64,000 nt of DNA, taken from contig JANVCC010009742.1 in assembly GCA_025345505.1 (NCBI GenBank), forward strand, positions 560,907 to 624,906, in the 5' to 3' direction. Position 1 is the stretch's first letter; each line of letters begins with the position of its first letter. Of the stretch, positions 8,501 to 15,826 are shown piece by piece. Position numbers and translations under genes: made by a program. This DNA is from Todiramphus chloris collaris. Its lineage: Eukaryota > Chordata > Aves > Coraciiformes > Alcedinidae. The notes below the pieces were generated by a model. That model ran no database searches. It was not told the DNA's origin and saw nothing but the letters and a program-made list of their open reading frames with translations.

Positions 8501-9285
8501 AGCACCACGGCGGGCGGTGCTTCGGCAAAGATGCTCTCCAGCGTGGCGATGGAAACCGGATCCTTCAGGCTGGAGACAAACACCGGCAGCGGATTGAGCC
8601 CCTTGGCCCGCAACGCATCAAGCAAAGCGGCAACGGGCTGGGTCTGGCCGCTCTGCACCAGCGCCCGGTAGAAGCAGATGGCAACGACAGGCGCCCCTTC
8701 GATCCAGTCATGGCGCATCTGTTCCAGCGAAGGTGCTGAGTTGCCGGGCCACCACAACCCCGCCTTGAGCAGGGGCGCGGCCTCCTGCGGCTTCTCGCCG
8801 GAAGAAATCAGCGCCGCGCAATAATCGAGGAAACGCTGGGCATTCTGCGCCCCGCCCTCCAGCAGATAATGCCAGAGCGCATCGCGGTCAGGCCGGGCGA
8901 CGGTTGAAAACCGGTCGAGCCCCGGATCGGGCTTGTCGTCTCCCGGCAACACCGCGAGCTGCACCTTGTGGTTGACCGCGCAGGCATGCAGCGCTTCGAG
9001 GCCATAGGGCCAGTAGCTCTCGCCGCCGATCACCCGCACAACGATCAGCCTGGCATGGCGCGCCGTCCGCTCAACATAGGCATCGACCGACATCGGGTGT
9101 GACAGGCTCATCATATTGGCGAGGCGCAGCGAAACCGCACCATCGCCCTGCCGCCGTGCGGCGGCAAGGCTCGCCAGTTCCGTATCGGCGGCGGACAGAA
9201 ACAACACATCTCCCGGCGTCTGGCCGAGGTCGATGGCCTCGGTGCCTTCAGCGATGGTGCCTTTCTGGGCAAGCAGGAGATGCAT
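5554..9285 (-). CDS. cobN: Aerobic cobaltochelatase subunit CobN
   Basis: The 1243-residue protein is of normal CobN size. It has long stretches of the CobN/magnesium chelatase H family, such as HVGKHGNLEWLPGKALALS and PFIVNDPGEGTQAKRR in the middle and the histidine-containing MRTGGDDIAQALAL further on. Family knowledge: CobN is the large substrate-binding subunit of the ATP-dependent chelatase (with CobS and CobT) that inserts cobalt into hydrogenobyrinic acid a,c-diamide. CobS and CobT are not in this window. The ATG at 9285 lies 14 bases after the cobW stop, inside the riboswitch-controlled unit. Its presence marks this as the aerobic, late cobalt-insertion pathway. Confidence 0.97.
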   Translation of the reverse strand: MHLLLAQKGTIAEGTEAIDLGQTPGDVLFLSAADTELASLAAARRQGDGAVSLRLANMMSLSHPMSVDAYVERTARHARLIVVRVIGGESYWPYGLEALHACAVNHKVQLAVLPGDDKPDPGLDRFSTVARPDRDALWHYLLEGGAQNAQRFLDYCAALISSGEKPQEAAPLLKAGLWWPGNSAPSLEQMRHDWIEGAPVVAICFYRALVQSGQTQPVAALLDALRAKGLNPLPVFVSSLKDPVSIATLESIFAEAPPAVVLNATGFAVSAPGSARKPTVLEHDGAMVLQVIFSGSSAEQWRLSDQGLSARDLAMNVALPEVDGRVLSRAVSFKSAQHFDEAVQANIVMHEPQADRVAFVADLAANWARLRTSKPNERRVALVMANYPNRDGRLGNGVGLDTPAGTWQVLKSMRDAGYDIADMPADGEALINHLMAGPTNAASDGRAIRETISLNQYNSFFQSLPQVIQEKVTARWGAPDADPFFLDAARGFALPLSRFGAVLVGIQPARGYNIDPKDTYHSPDLVPPHGYLAFYAYLRGVYDAHAIVHVGKHGNLEWLPGKALALSETCFPEAVLGPVPHIYPFIVNDPGEGTQAKRRSAAVIIDHLTPPLTRAESYGPLKDLEVLVDEYYEASGVDPRRLVRLKVQILDLVRDIGLDSDAGIHDHDPDDLALQKLDAYLCDLKEMQIRDGLHIFGLSPEGRLLTDLVVALARVPRGSGVGADQSLQRAIAADLGFAGFDPLDCDMAAPWNAERPIILNAVTSDPWRIAGDTVERIELLAAKLVAGEITCPAEWQASQTVLDGIRTTLHPAVMACGDAEMTGLMTALNGRFVAPGPSGAPTRGRPDVLPTGRNFFSVDSRAVPTPAAWELGQKSAELLIRRYTQDHGEWPTSLGLTAWGTSNMRTGGDDIAQALALIGVKPVWDMASRRVTGYEIIPPAVLGRPRVDVTLRISGFFRDAFPDQIALFDTAVRAVGALPEDAEDNPIALRMRSEQARLVAEGADEKTAKQRAGFRVFGSKPGAYGAGLQTLIDEKTWDKRDDLAEAWLVWGGYAYGAGEEGKAERGLLEERLRTVEAVVQNQDNREHDLLDSDDYYQFEGGMSAAVEQLSGERPAIYHNDHSRPEKPVIRTLEEEIGRTVRGRVTNPKWIAGVMRHGYKGAFEMAATVDYLFAFAATTGAVRTHHFEAVYQAFLMDEDVRTFLKDKNPHALRDIAEKLEEAVQRGFWTPRSNSARYELGMLAA

Positions 9286-9299
9286 TCAGTATCCTATCG

Positions 9300-10355
9300 T
9301 CAGGCAGCAGCAGCGGCGGTTAGCGCCGATGTGATGGCGTCATTGTCGATGTCGTGCAGTCCGATGACGACGAGACGGGTCTGCCGCTCTTCACCGGGGT
9401 TCCACGCACGGTCGAAGTAATGTTCGATGCGCGTGCCGACGGCCTGCACCACCAGCCGCATCGGCTTGCCGGGAACATCGGCAAAGCCTTTCAGGCGCAG
9501 GATATCGTGATCGGCAATCACGGCCTTCAGCTTCTCGACAAAGTTTTTGGGTTCGGCCACCGGACCAAGCCCGACAACAAAGCTTTCGAACTCGTCATGG
9601 TCGTGCTCTTCGCCCGCTTCATGGTCCATTTCATGGTGCGACTTGCGGTTGGCAATGTCCTCTTCGGTGCCGACGCCGAGACCGAGCAGCAGTTCATTGC
9701 TGAGCTTGCCGAAGCTGGCCGACACCATGTTGAGCGAACGCGACGAACGGCTCTGCACATCGCCGCGCACGCCGTCGAGCTGCTTGTCGCTGATCAGGTC
9801 GCTCTTGTTCAGGACGATCAGGTCGGCGGCACGGATCTGGTCCTCGAACAGTTCTTCAAGCGGGCTGTCATGGTCGAGCGATTCGTCCTGGATGCGCTGG
9901 GCATCCACCTTGTCGTGGTCATCGGCAAAGCGGCCTTCGGACACGGCGGAAGCGTCGATCACGGTAACGACACCGTCAACCGTCACCTGCGTCTTGATCT
10001 CCGGCCAGTTGAAGGCTGCAACCAGAGGCTGCGGCAGCGCGAGGCCCGAGGTCTCGATGACGATATGGTCCGGACGGTCCGGACGGTCGAGCAGCTTGGT
10101 CATGGTCGGGATGAAATCATCGGCAACGGTGCAGCAGATGCAGCCATTGTTCAATTCGATCACATCCTCGTCCCGGCAGGCTTCGATGCCGCAGCCCTTC
10201 AGCAGGCCGCCGTCGACACCGAGATCGCCAAACTCGTTGATGATGAGCGCAATGCGCTTGCCATTGGCATTTTCGAGCAGATTGCGGATCATCGTGGTTT
10301 TGCCCGAACCGAGAAAACCGGTGATGACCGTTGCTGGAATCTTCTGACCCTGCAT
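9300..10355 (-). CDS. cobW: CobW, G3E-family GTPase (metallochaperone-like)
   Basis: This 351-residue protein has the Walker A motif GFLGSGKTT (residues 13-21), the metal-site motif GCICC (residues 71-75) and the NKSD guanine-recognition motif typical of COG0523 GTPases. A His/Asp/Glu-rich stretch (about residues 228-250, with HHEMDHE and EEHDHDE) precedes the CobW C-terminal domain. Family knowledge: CobW proteins are GTP-dependent metal chaperones; CobW is proposed to deliver cobalt to the CobNST chelatase. The position between cobP and cobN, with gaps of 4 and 14 bases, fits that role. The histidine-rich loop probably binds metal. Confidence 0.95.
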   Translation of the reverse strand: MQGQKIPATVITGFLGSGKTTMIRNLLENANGKRIALIINEFGDLGVDGGLLKGCGIEACRDEDVIELNNGCICCTVADDFIPTMTKLLDRPDRPDHIVIETSGLALPQPLVAAFNWPEIKTQVTVDGVVTVIDASAVSEGRFADDHDKVDAQRIQDESLDHDSPLEELFEDQIRAADLIVLNKSDLISDKQLDGVRGDVQSRSSRSLNMVSASFGKLSNELLLGLGVGTEEDIANRKSHHEMDHEAGEEHDHDEFESFVVGLGPVAEPKNFVEKLKAVIADHDILRLKGFADVPGKPMRLVVQAVGTRIEHYFDRAWNPGEERQTRLVVIGLHDIDNDAITSALTAAAAA

Positions 10356-10359
10356 ATTC

Positions 10360-10893
10360 CTATCCCTTCATGGTGAGCGGCAGCCCGGCTGCCACGAAAT
10401 AGACTGTCGCCGCGGCCTGCGCCACGGCCTGATGGAGACGTCCGGCATGGTCGCGAAAATCGCGCGCCATGCGGTTCTCCGGTACAATGCCGAGACCCAC
10501 TTCGTTCGAAACCAGAACGATCGAGCCTTGAAGTTTCGGCAGCGCCTGCACGAGCTGCCGTGTCTCGGCGGTGATATCGCGCTCGGCCATCATCAGATTG
10601 GTCAGCCAGAGCGTCAGGCAATCGACGAGGATCGCTTTTCCCTCGGCTGCAACCCCCTGCAGGGTATCCACCAGATCGAGCGGCTCTTCGATGGTGTGCC
10701 AGGATGAACCGCGCTGCGCCTTGTGCAGGTCGATGCGGACAGACATTTCCTCGTCCCAGGACCTGCCGGTTGCGAGATAAACGGGCTCAAGGCCGGAAGC
10801 CATGATCAGGCCTTCGGCAAAGCTGGACTTGCCCGAGCGGGCACCGCCGAGAATGAAGGTCACGCCGTGATTCAGCTGGGGCATCGCCGTCAC
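10360..10893 (-). CDS. cobP: Adenosylcobinamide kinase / adenosylcobinamide-phosphate guanylyltransferase
   Basis: This 177-residue protein has the CobU/CobP P-loop [13 protein letters not shown] (about residues 15-27), the segment [12 protein letters not shown] and the motif [23 protein letters not shown]. Family knowledge: this bifunctional enzyme phosphorylates adenosylcobinamide and then attaches GMP, preparing the nucleotide loop. The annotated start is the GTG at 10893, which shares four bases (GTGA) with the stop of a 27-codon leader ORF; an ATG at 10884 is the alternative. There is no good ribosome site of its own, so translation is probably coupled to the leader ORF. It is the first enzyme gene of the riboswitch-controlled cobPWNO unit. 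Confidence 0.95.
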   Translation of the reverse strand: MTAMPQLNHGVTFILGGARSGKSSFAEGLIMASGLEPVYLATGRSWDEEMSVRIDLHKAQRGSSWHTIEEPLDLVDTLQGVAAEGKAILVDCLTLWLTNLMMAERDITAETRQLVQALPKLQGSIVLVSNEVGLGIVPENRMARDFRDHAGRLHQAVAQAAATVYFVAAGLPLTMKG

Positions 10894-10973
10894 TGCAATC
10901 GCGATGATCCGTCAGGTACGATCAAGCGGAATGCGGGAGGGGAAACGAGCGCGTACACAATGCGCGCAGCCAT
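10890..10973 (-). CDS. 27-residue leader ORF between cobalamin riboswitch and cobP
   Basis: A short ORF encodes [20 protein letters not shown] followed by seven more residues. It starts with ATG at 10973, preceded at 10979-10983 (minus strand) by a near-ideal GGAGG ribosome site at good spacing. Its TGA stop overlaps the GTG start of cobP by four bases. It lies about 90 bases beyond the riboswitch B12 box. It has no recognisable family. The likely role is translational coupling: the riboswitch could hide the GGAGG site and so shut off the leader and cobP together. It may be only an untranslated part of the leader; ribosome profiling would settle this. Confidence 0.5.
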   Translation of the reverse strand: MAARIVYALVSPPAFRLIVPDGSSRLQ

Positions 10974-11061
10974 AACAACCTCCGTGCTGGGCCTGAAGGG
11001 ACACGACCCTTCGGTTCTTGGGCAGGATTACCCCCGAGCGCTTCCTGGGAAACGCTCTATG

Positions 11062-11250
11062 ACTGGCAGGTCTCCTGGCTCGCGGGTCACAGGATGAATG
11101 CCGCCTTCCCGGTTTCCCAGTGGCTGCCGTCTGCATATGCGTCAGGCTTTGCATTGATCCTCGCCGCTCTACAGTCGCGGGGTCGGCTGCGGTGAGGTCG
11201 CCCTTGAGGGTACGACCGTCGCATTCCCTTTTGATCCCTTGGCCTTTGGC
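11062..11250 (-). promoter_or_regulatory. Cobalamin riboswitch
   Basis: On the minus strand the sequence reads GCCACTGGGAA, later AGGCGGCATTCATCC, and then the highly conserved B12 box GAGCCAGGAGACCTGCC (11067-11083 on the plus strand). The upstream part has AAAGGGAATGCGACGG, matching the conserved GGGAA start of the adenosylcobalamin aptamer. It lies 5' of the cobP-cobW-cobN-cobO unit. Family knowledge: binding of adenosylcobalamin folds the RNA and lowers expression downstream. The expression platform probably lies between 11058 and 10974, where a GAGCG...CGCTC hairpin is visible. The exact 5' limit is approximate. Confidence 0.93.
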
Positions 11251-11340
11251 CAATATGGGAACCAATCATGGCTGGGACGTTATTCACCCCCCACGGGAAA
11301 TGTCAATGGAATCCGCACGGTTTGCCCAGGGAGTAGTGGG

Positions 11341-11457
11341 TGGTTCGACAAGCTCACCATGAGGGAGGTTGAGGATTGCAGGGAGCCTGTTCTGCAATCT
11401 CCGCGATTAGCATTGCAGCCCACCCATCCCCCTCATGGTGAGCTTGTCGAACCACGC
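11341..11457. repeat. Hairpin repeat (family A), copy 1
   Basis: The arms TGGTTCGACAAGCTCACCAT and ATGGTGAGCTTGTCGAACCA face each other, separated by an inner part with the family motif GGATTGCAGGGAGC. The right arm lies inside the end of cobQ and supplies that gene's last codons and stop. Confidence 0.9.
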
Positions 11458-12911
11458 AACGCGGCACATGCAAGCAGCGCATCCACATCCAGCACTGTTT
11501 CAAGCTCGGCGGCGATACTATCCAGCGCGGCGTCCACCCCGGCCTTGTAGTCGAATGCTTCAGCGGCAATGCCCATCGTGCCCAGCAGCGCGGCGCGAAA
11601 CCGGTCCGCCCCGAAAAGCCCGTGCAGATAGGTGCCGAAAACCTTGCCGTCCGCCGATATGGCACCGTCGTCGACGCCGTTGATGCGCACGGCCGGGCGC
11701 GAACAGTCCGGGCCGGTCGTCCGGCCCAGATGAATCTCGTAGCCATCGAGCGGCAGGTTAAACGGCAGCGATTGCGCCGCCACATTGCGCACGGTCTTTT
11801 CCGGCTCCATCACCGTATCGATATCGAGATGCCCGAGCCCTGCCGTCTCCGTCACGCTGCCCTCGATGCCGTCGGGATCGCGCACGGTTCTGCCCAGCAT
11901 CTGGAAACCGCCGCAGATGCCGATGATATGGCCGCCGCGCCGCCGGTGCAGGTCGAGATCCCTGTCCCAGCCATTCTCGCGGAAGCGCAGGAGGTCGCCG
12001 ATGGTGGATTTGGACCCCGGAATGATGACCAGTCCCGCATCGGCAGGCAGCCGCTCGCCGCTGCGCACCATCACCACATCCACCTGCGGTTCGGCCATCA
12101 GCGGGTCGAGATCGTCGAAATTGGCGATGCGGTCGAGCACCGGCACGGCGATCTTCAGCGCCCGGCCCTCGCCCTTCACCAGACGCTCCAGCACGACGGA
12201 ATCCTCGGCTGGCAGCCGCGCCGCATCCTTCAGCCACGGCACCACGCCGAATGACGGCCAGCCGGTGAACTGCGTTATGGCTTTCAGTCCGTCATCGAAC
12301 AGCGAGACGTCGCCGCGAAACTTGTTGATGATATAGCCGGCGATCATCTCCCGGTCTTCCCGCTGCAGGATCGCATGGGTGCCGACGAGCGAGGCGATCA
12401 CCCCGCCGCGATCGATATCGCCGACCAGAACGACAGGCACGTTGGCGCGGATGGCAAAGCCCATATTGGCGATATCGCCCGCCCGCAGGTTGATTTCAGC
12501 GGGAGACCCCGCCCCCTCGACGATGACCAGATCGGCACCTTCACGGACGATGTCCCACGACGCCATGACCGCATCGAGCAGCTGCGCCTTGAATGTCTGG
12601 TAATCACGGCCTTTGGCCTGGCCCCAGACTTTGCCCTGCACGATGATCTGGCTGCCGGTCTCCGACTGCGGTTTCAAGAGCACCGGGTTCATATGTACCG
12701 AGGATGGCACGCCGCAGGCGACGGCCTGCAGCCACTGCGCCCGCCCGATCTCGCCGCCATCGTCGCTCACCGCCGCATTGTTCGACATGTTCTGCGGTTT
12801 GAACGGCCGGACCTTCAATCCGCGGTTGCGCGCAAGCCGGCAAAGTCCGGCCACCAGGACGGATTTACCAACATCTGACCCTGTTCCCTGCAACATGATT
12901 GCGTGCGTCAT
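11433..12911 (-). CDS. cobQ: Cobyric acid synthase CobQ
   Basis: The 492-residue glutamine amidotransferase has the dethiobiotin-synthase-like P-loop QGTGSDVGKSVLVAGL at residues 8-23. The C-terminal class I amidotransferase domain has its nucleophile cysteine in HIIGICGGFQMLG. Family knowledge: CobQ amidates positions b, d, e and g of adenosylcobyrinic a,c-diamide. The gene is on the same strand as, and upstream of, the riboswitch, so it may have its own promoter near 12912-13030. The last residues, reading RGSTSSP after ACAAL, come from the arm of the family A hairpin repeat, whose CCATGA supplies the TGA stop. The native C-terminus was therefore probably replaced by the repeat. The protein is still of full family length and is presumably active. 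Confidence 0.95.
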   Translation of the reverse strand: MTHAIMLQGTGSDVGKSVLVAGLCRLARNRGLKVRPFKPQNMSNNAAVSDDGGEIGRAQWLQAVACGVPSSVHMNPVLLKPQSETGSQIIVQGKVWGQAKGRDYQTFKAQLLDAVMASWDIVREGADLVIVEGAGSPAEINLRAGDIANMGFAIRANVPVVLVGDIDRGGVIASLVGTHAILQREDREMIAGYIINKFRGDVSLFDDGLKAITQFTGWPSFGVVPWLKDAARLPAEDSVVLERLVKGEGRALKIAVPVLDRIANFDDLDPLMAEPQVDVVMVRSGERLPADAGLVIIPGSKSTIGDLLRFRENGWDRDLDLHRRRGGHIIGICGGFQMLGRTVRDPDGIEGSVTETAGLGHLDIDTVMEPEKTVRNVAAQSLPFNLPLDGYEIHLGRTTGPDCSRPAVRINGVDDGAISADGKVFGTYLHGLFGADRFRAALLGTMGIAAEAFDYKAGVDAALDSIAAELETVLDVDALLACAALRGSTSSP

Positions 12912-13030
12912 GGGCTTTGAGTAGCGGATATGTCTTTCTCTTCCTAGCCCCCGGCAAAACCTATCTGAATCGTTGCGCGGCCCCGCGCTTGCGATAGAGT
13001 GGAAATCAAGAGGAATACAGGGAGGTTATC

Positions 13031-14197
13031 ATGGATGCGGTCGTTGATACGGCGTCCGGCCAGTTCGAACTCAACGAGGATCAGCTGGCGATTCAGGACA
13101 TGGCGCGCGCCTTCGCGGCGGACCGCGTGGCACCGAACGCGCTGGCCTGGGACCGGGACAAGCATTTTCCCGCCGATGTGATTCGCGAGACCGGCCCGCT
13201 CGGCATGGGCGGCATCTACACCAAGGAAGAATTCGGCGGTTCGGGACTGAAACGCCTTGATGCGGTGCTGATCTTCGAAGCCCTGTCTGCCGCCTGCCCG
13301 GCCTTCTCCGCCTTCATCTCGATTCACAACATGGCGACATGGATGATCGATCTCTACGGCAATGACGAGCAGCGCCAGCGCTTCGTGCCGCAGCTGACCT
13401 CGATGGAATGGCTGGCGAGCTATTGCCTGACCGAGCCCAATTCCGGCTCGGATGCCGCCGCCCTCAAGACCCGCGCGGTGCGGGACGGCGACCACTATGT
13501 CCTCAACGGCGCCAAGCAGTTTATTTCAGGTGCCGGCGATACCGACCTTTACGTCACCATGGTGCGCACCGGTGAGGATGGCCCCAAGGGCATTTCGACC
13601 CTGATCATCCCGAAGGATGCGCCTGGCCTGTCCTTCGGTGCCAATGAACACAAGATGGGCTGGAATGCCCAATCAACCCGGCAGGTGATTTTCGACAATT
13701 GCCGCGTTCCCGTGGAAAACCGCCTCGGGGCGGAAGGTGATGGCTTCAAGATCGCCATGGGCGGGCTCGATGGCGGACGCCTCAACATTGCCGCCTGCTC
13801 GCTCGGCGGTGCCCAGTCCGCACTCGACAAGGCGGTCGGCTATGCGTCCGAGCGCAAGGCGTTCGGTAAGGCGATCAACCAGTTCCAGGCGCTGCAGTTC
13901 AAGCTGGCAGACATGGAAACCGAACTCTCGGCGGCACGCGTCCTGCTTTATACAGCCGCGTCAAAACTCGACCGCAAGGCGCATGATGCATCGAAATGGT
14001 CGGCCATGGCCAAGCGCTTCGTCACCGATACCGGCTTCAATGTTGCCAATGATGCGTTGCAGATTCATGGCGGCTACGGCTACCTGCACGATTACGGCGT
14101 GGAGAAGCTGGTGCGGGACCTGCGCGTCCACCAGATTCTGGAAGGCACCAATGAAATCATGCGGGTAATCATTTCCCGCTCGATGATGGGCCGCTGA
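13031..14197 (+). CDS. Acyl-CoA dehydrogenase, probably isobutyryl-CoA dehydrogenase
   Basis: The 388-residue flavoprotein has the usual acyl-CoA dehydrogenase order: helical N-domain, beta-domain with YCLTEPNSGSDAA, and C-domain with QIHGGYGYLHDYGVEKL. The catalytic glutamate is in ILEGTNEIMR (E371). The position of the glutamate and the next gene (mmsB) point to isobutyryl-CoA dehydrogenase in valine breakdown, but 2-methylbutyryl- or short-chain substrates remain possible. The ATG at 13031 has a strong GGGAGG site 6 bases upstream. The gene is divergent from cobQ. mmsB follows 48 bases later, so the two are probably one operon. Confidence 0.92.
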   Translation: MDAVVDTASGQFELNEDQLAIQDMARAFAADRVAPNALAWDRDKHFPADVIRETGPLGMGGIYTKEEFGGSGLKRLDAVLIFEALSAACPAFSAFISIHNMATWMIDLYGNDEQRQRFVPQLTSMEWLASYCLTEPNSGSDAAALKTRAVRDGDHYVLNGAKQFISGAGDTDLYVTMVRTGEDGPKGISTLIIPKDAPGLSFGANEHKMGWNAQSTRQVIFDNCRVPVENRLGAEGDGFKIAMGGLDGGRLNIAACSLGGAQSALDKAVGYASERKAFGKAINQFQALQFKLADMETELSAARVLLYTAASKLDRKAHDASKWSAMAKRFVTDTGFNVANDALQIHGGYGYLHDYGVEKLVRDLRVHQILEGTNEIMRVIISRSMMGR

Positions 14198-14245
14198 ACC
14201 ACACCGCATCCGACACACAAGAACACTATCAGGGAGAATGCTGCG

Positions 14246-15136
14246 ATGACGACAGTCGCTTTTATCGGTCTTGGCCATATGGGCAACCCCATGGCCGCCA
14301 ATCTGGTCAAGGCAGGCCATAAGGTGCTGGGTTTTGATCTCCTGCCGGACAATCTCGCAACCGCCAAAGCCAATGGTGTGAGCATCGCGGCAAGCGCGCT
14401 TGCTGCCGTTGCCGACGCCGATGTCGTCATCACCATGCTGCCCGCGGGCAAGCACGTCCTGTCCGTCTATGCGGAGATCGCCGGAAAGGCCAAACCGGGC
14501 GCGCTGCTCATCGATTCCTCGACCATCGATGTCGATTCCGCCCGCAAGGCGCATGAGACCGCCAAAGCCCATGGCCTGCTCTCGGTCGACGCCCCGGTCT
14601 CCGGCGGCATCGGCGGTGCGGCAGCGGGCACCCTGACCTTCATGGTGGGCGGTGCGGCTGATGCATTCACTGTTGCCGAGCCGATCCTGAAACCCATGGC
14701 AGGCCGCATCGTCCATTGCGGCGAGCCCGGTGCCGGTCAGGCCGCCAAGATCTGCAACAACATGATCCTTGGCATTTCCATGATCGGGGTCAGCGAAGCC
14801 TTCACCCTGGCAGAAAAACTCGGCCTGTCGCATCAGGCGCTGTTCGACGTCGCCTCAACCTCGTCAGGCCAGTGCTGGTCGCTGACCACCTATTGCCCGG
14901 TCCCCGGCCCCGTGCCGACATCCCCGGCCAATAACAGCTACAAGCCGGGCTTTGCCGCCGCCCTGATGCTGAAGGATCTGAAGCTGTCACAGGAAGCCGC
15001 CAAAAGTGTCGGTGCCGCGACACCGCTCGGCCAGCACGCGGAAGAAATCTATGCGGCCTTCGGCGCCGCCGGGAACGAAGGTTCGGACTTCTCCGGCATC
15101 ATCAATTATCTGCGCGAGGCCACGCGCGAAGGCTGA
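14246..15136 (+). CDS. mmsB: 3-hydroxyisobutyrate dehydrogenase
   Basis: The 296-residue protein has the NAD-binding start VAFIGLGHMGNPMAANLVKAG (written here in two parts: VAFIGLGHMG, NPMAANLVKAG). It also has the substrate-site motif DAPVSGGIGGAAAGTL (about residues 114-129) and the catalytic lysine segment GAGQAAKICNNMILG (K at about 171). Family knowledge: it oxidises (S)-3-hydroxyisobutyrate to methylmalonate semialdehyde in valine catabolism. It lies 48 bases after the acyl-CoA dehydrogenase, with a GGGAGA site before its ATG. It has the length and motifs of a complete enzyme. Other members of the beta-hydroxyacid dehydrogenase family are possible, but the pair supports MmsB. Confidence 0.93.
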   Translation: MTTVAFIGLGHMGNPMAANLVKAGHKVLGFDLLPDNLATAKANGVSIAASALAAVADADVVITMLPAGKHVLSVYAEIAGKAKPGALLIDSSTIDVDSARKAHETAKAHGLLSVDAPVSGGIGGAAAGTLTFMVGGAADAFTVAEPILKPMAGRIVHCGEPGAGQAAKICNNMILGISMIGVSEAFTLAEKLGLSHQALFDVASTSSGQCWSLTTYCPVPGPVPTSPANNSYKPGFAAALMLKDLKLSQEAAKSVGAATPLGQHAEEIYAAFGAAGNEGSDFSGIINYLREATREG

Positions 15137-15225
15137 CCGCGCCGGGAAAAGCCGGGAAATTTTCAAAATTTAGATTTGCTTAAGCTCTCGCTAACCTCGC
15201 GGTAACGATGTCCGGTTAAAACTTT

Positions 15226-15370
15226 GCATGGAGCGGACAAGACCCTGCTCCATGCTCCGGATCAGGTACTGCGTACCGGGGCTGTAATTTCTGCCAGCGT
15301 ATTGTACGGCAGAAAGCCATGCGTCACTTGGCAAAAAACCGCACTGTTCCTTACGGACAGGGCGGTTTTT
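15226..15370 (+). ncRNA. Candidate small RNA: three hairpins followed by a rho-independent terminator
   Basis: In 145 bases there are several stem-loops in a row: GCATGGAGC/GCTCCATGC (15226-15234 with 15247-15255, perfect 9 bp), GGTAC/GTACC (15265-15277), TCTGCC/GGCAGA (15290-15313), and a terminator stem AAAACCGC/GCGGTTTT ending in five T (15335-15370). No convincing protein frame covers it. The layout is typical of a trans-acting small RNA. I do not recognise the family (it does not show the AbcR-type CUCCC motif) and I see no clear promoter. It could also be a structured 3' end of the mmsB transcript. Confidence 0.4.
15335..15370 (+). terminator. Bidirectional rho-independent terminator
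   Basis: Stem AAAACCGC with GCGGTTTT, inner CTGT/ACAG, followed by TTTTT on the plus strand; on the minus strand the hairpin is also followed by a T run. It ends the small-RNA candidate or the mmsB transcript. Confidence 0.7.
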
Positions 15371-15403
15371 GACTTGGGTCTTCATCAGACAACAGCACAA
15401 AGA

Positions 15404-15434
15404 AAAACCGCCGCCCTGACAGGACAGCGGTTTC
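15404..15434 (-). terminator. Rho-independent terminator after the 45-residue ORF
   Basis: On the minus strand, AAACCGC ... GCGGTTT is followed by TTCTTT. It lies 25 bases after the stop codon of the small minus-strand ORF at 15459-15596 and shares the AAACCGC core with the terminator at 15335-15370. Confidence 0.6.
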
Positions 15435-15458
15435 CGGAATAGTCCGATGCGTGGACGA

Positions 15459-15596
15459 TCAGCCGGCCGAACGGGTCCAGATGAAGGAAACCGCCGACGC
15501 GATGCCGCTCCTGGCATTGCCGGATGGTGCATTGCGCTTTTCCGTGGCATTCCAGGCAATGTGGACGCGATTGTTGCGATTGAAGATGTAAAGCAT
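15459..15596 (-). CDS. Possible 45-residue small protein
   Basis: A short ORF begins MLYIFNRNNRVHIAWNATEK and ends FIWTRSAG. The ATG at 15596 has an AGGTG ribosome site at good spacing, and the stop is followed at once by a terminator hairpin. It is below the usual length cut-off, so it is easily missed. The protein is basic and soluble, with no transmembrane segment. I do not recognise a family. The support is the ribosome site plus terminator, not homology. Confidence 0.42.
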   Translation of the reverse strand: MLYIFNRNNRVHIAWNATEKRNAPSGNARSGIASAVSFIWTRSAG

Positions 15597-15826
15597 TTGG
15601 GCACCTGAGGGTAAAAACATTTGTTGCCGCTCAAATGCGCTTTTTGCCTAAAGTTTGATCACGTTTTTTCGCCATGGCATGTCGCATTTACAGCAACGAC
15701 CCGTGCAAATTTGCATGGCAGCCATGCTGAAACCGCATCCCTGTTACCGCAATTGCTGGTGTTCTCACGGAAACACCAGCAAAATCAACGATGGCGCGGA
15801 TAGAAAAGCCGAAAACCTGCCTTAAT

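Noticed and set aside
15191-15634. 147-codon frame on the minus strand
   Set aside because: It crosses two terminator hairpins and the small-RNA candidate; the shorter in-place 45-codon ORF is better supported.
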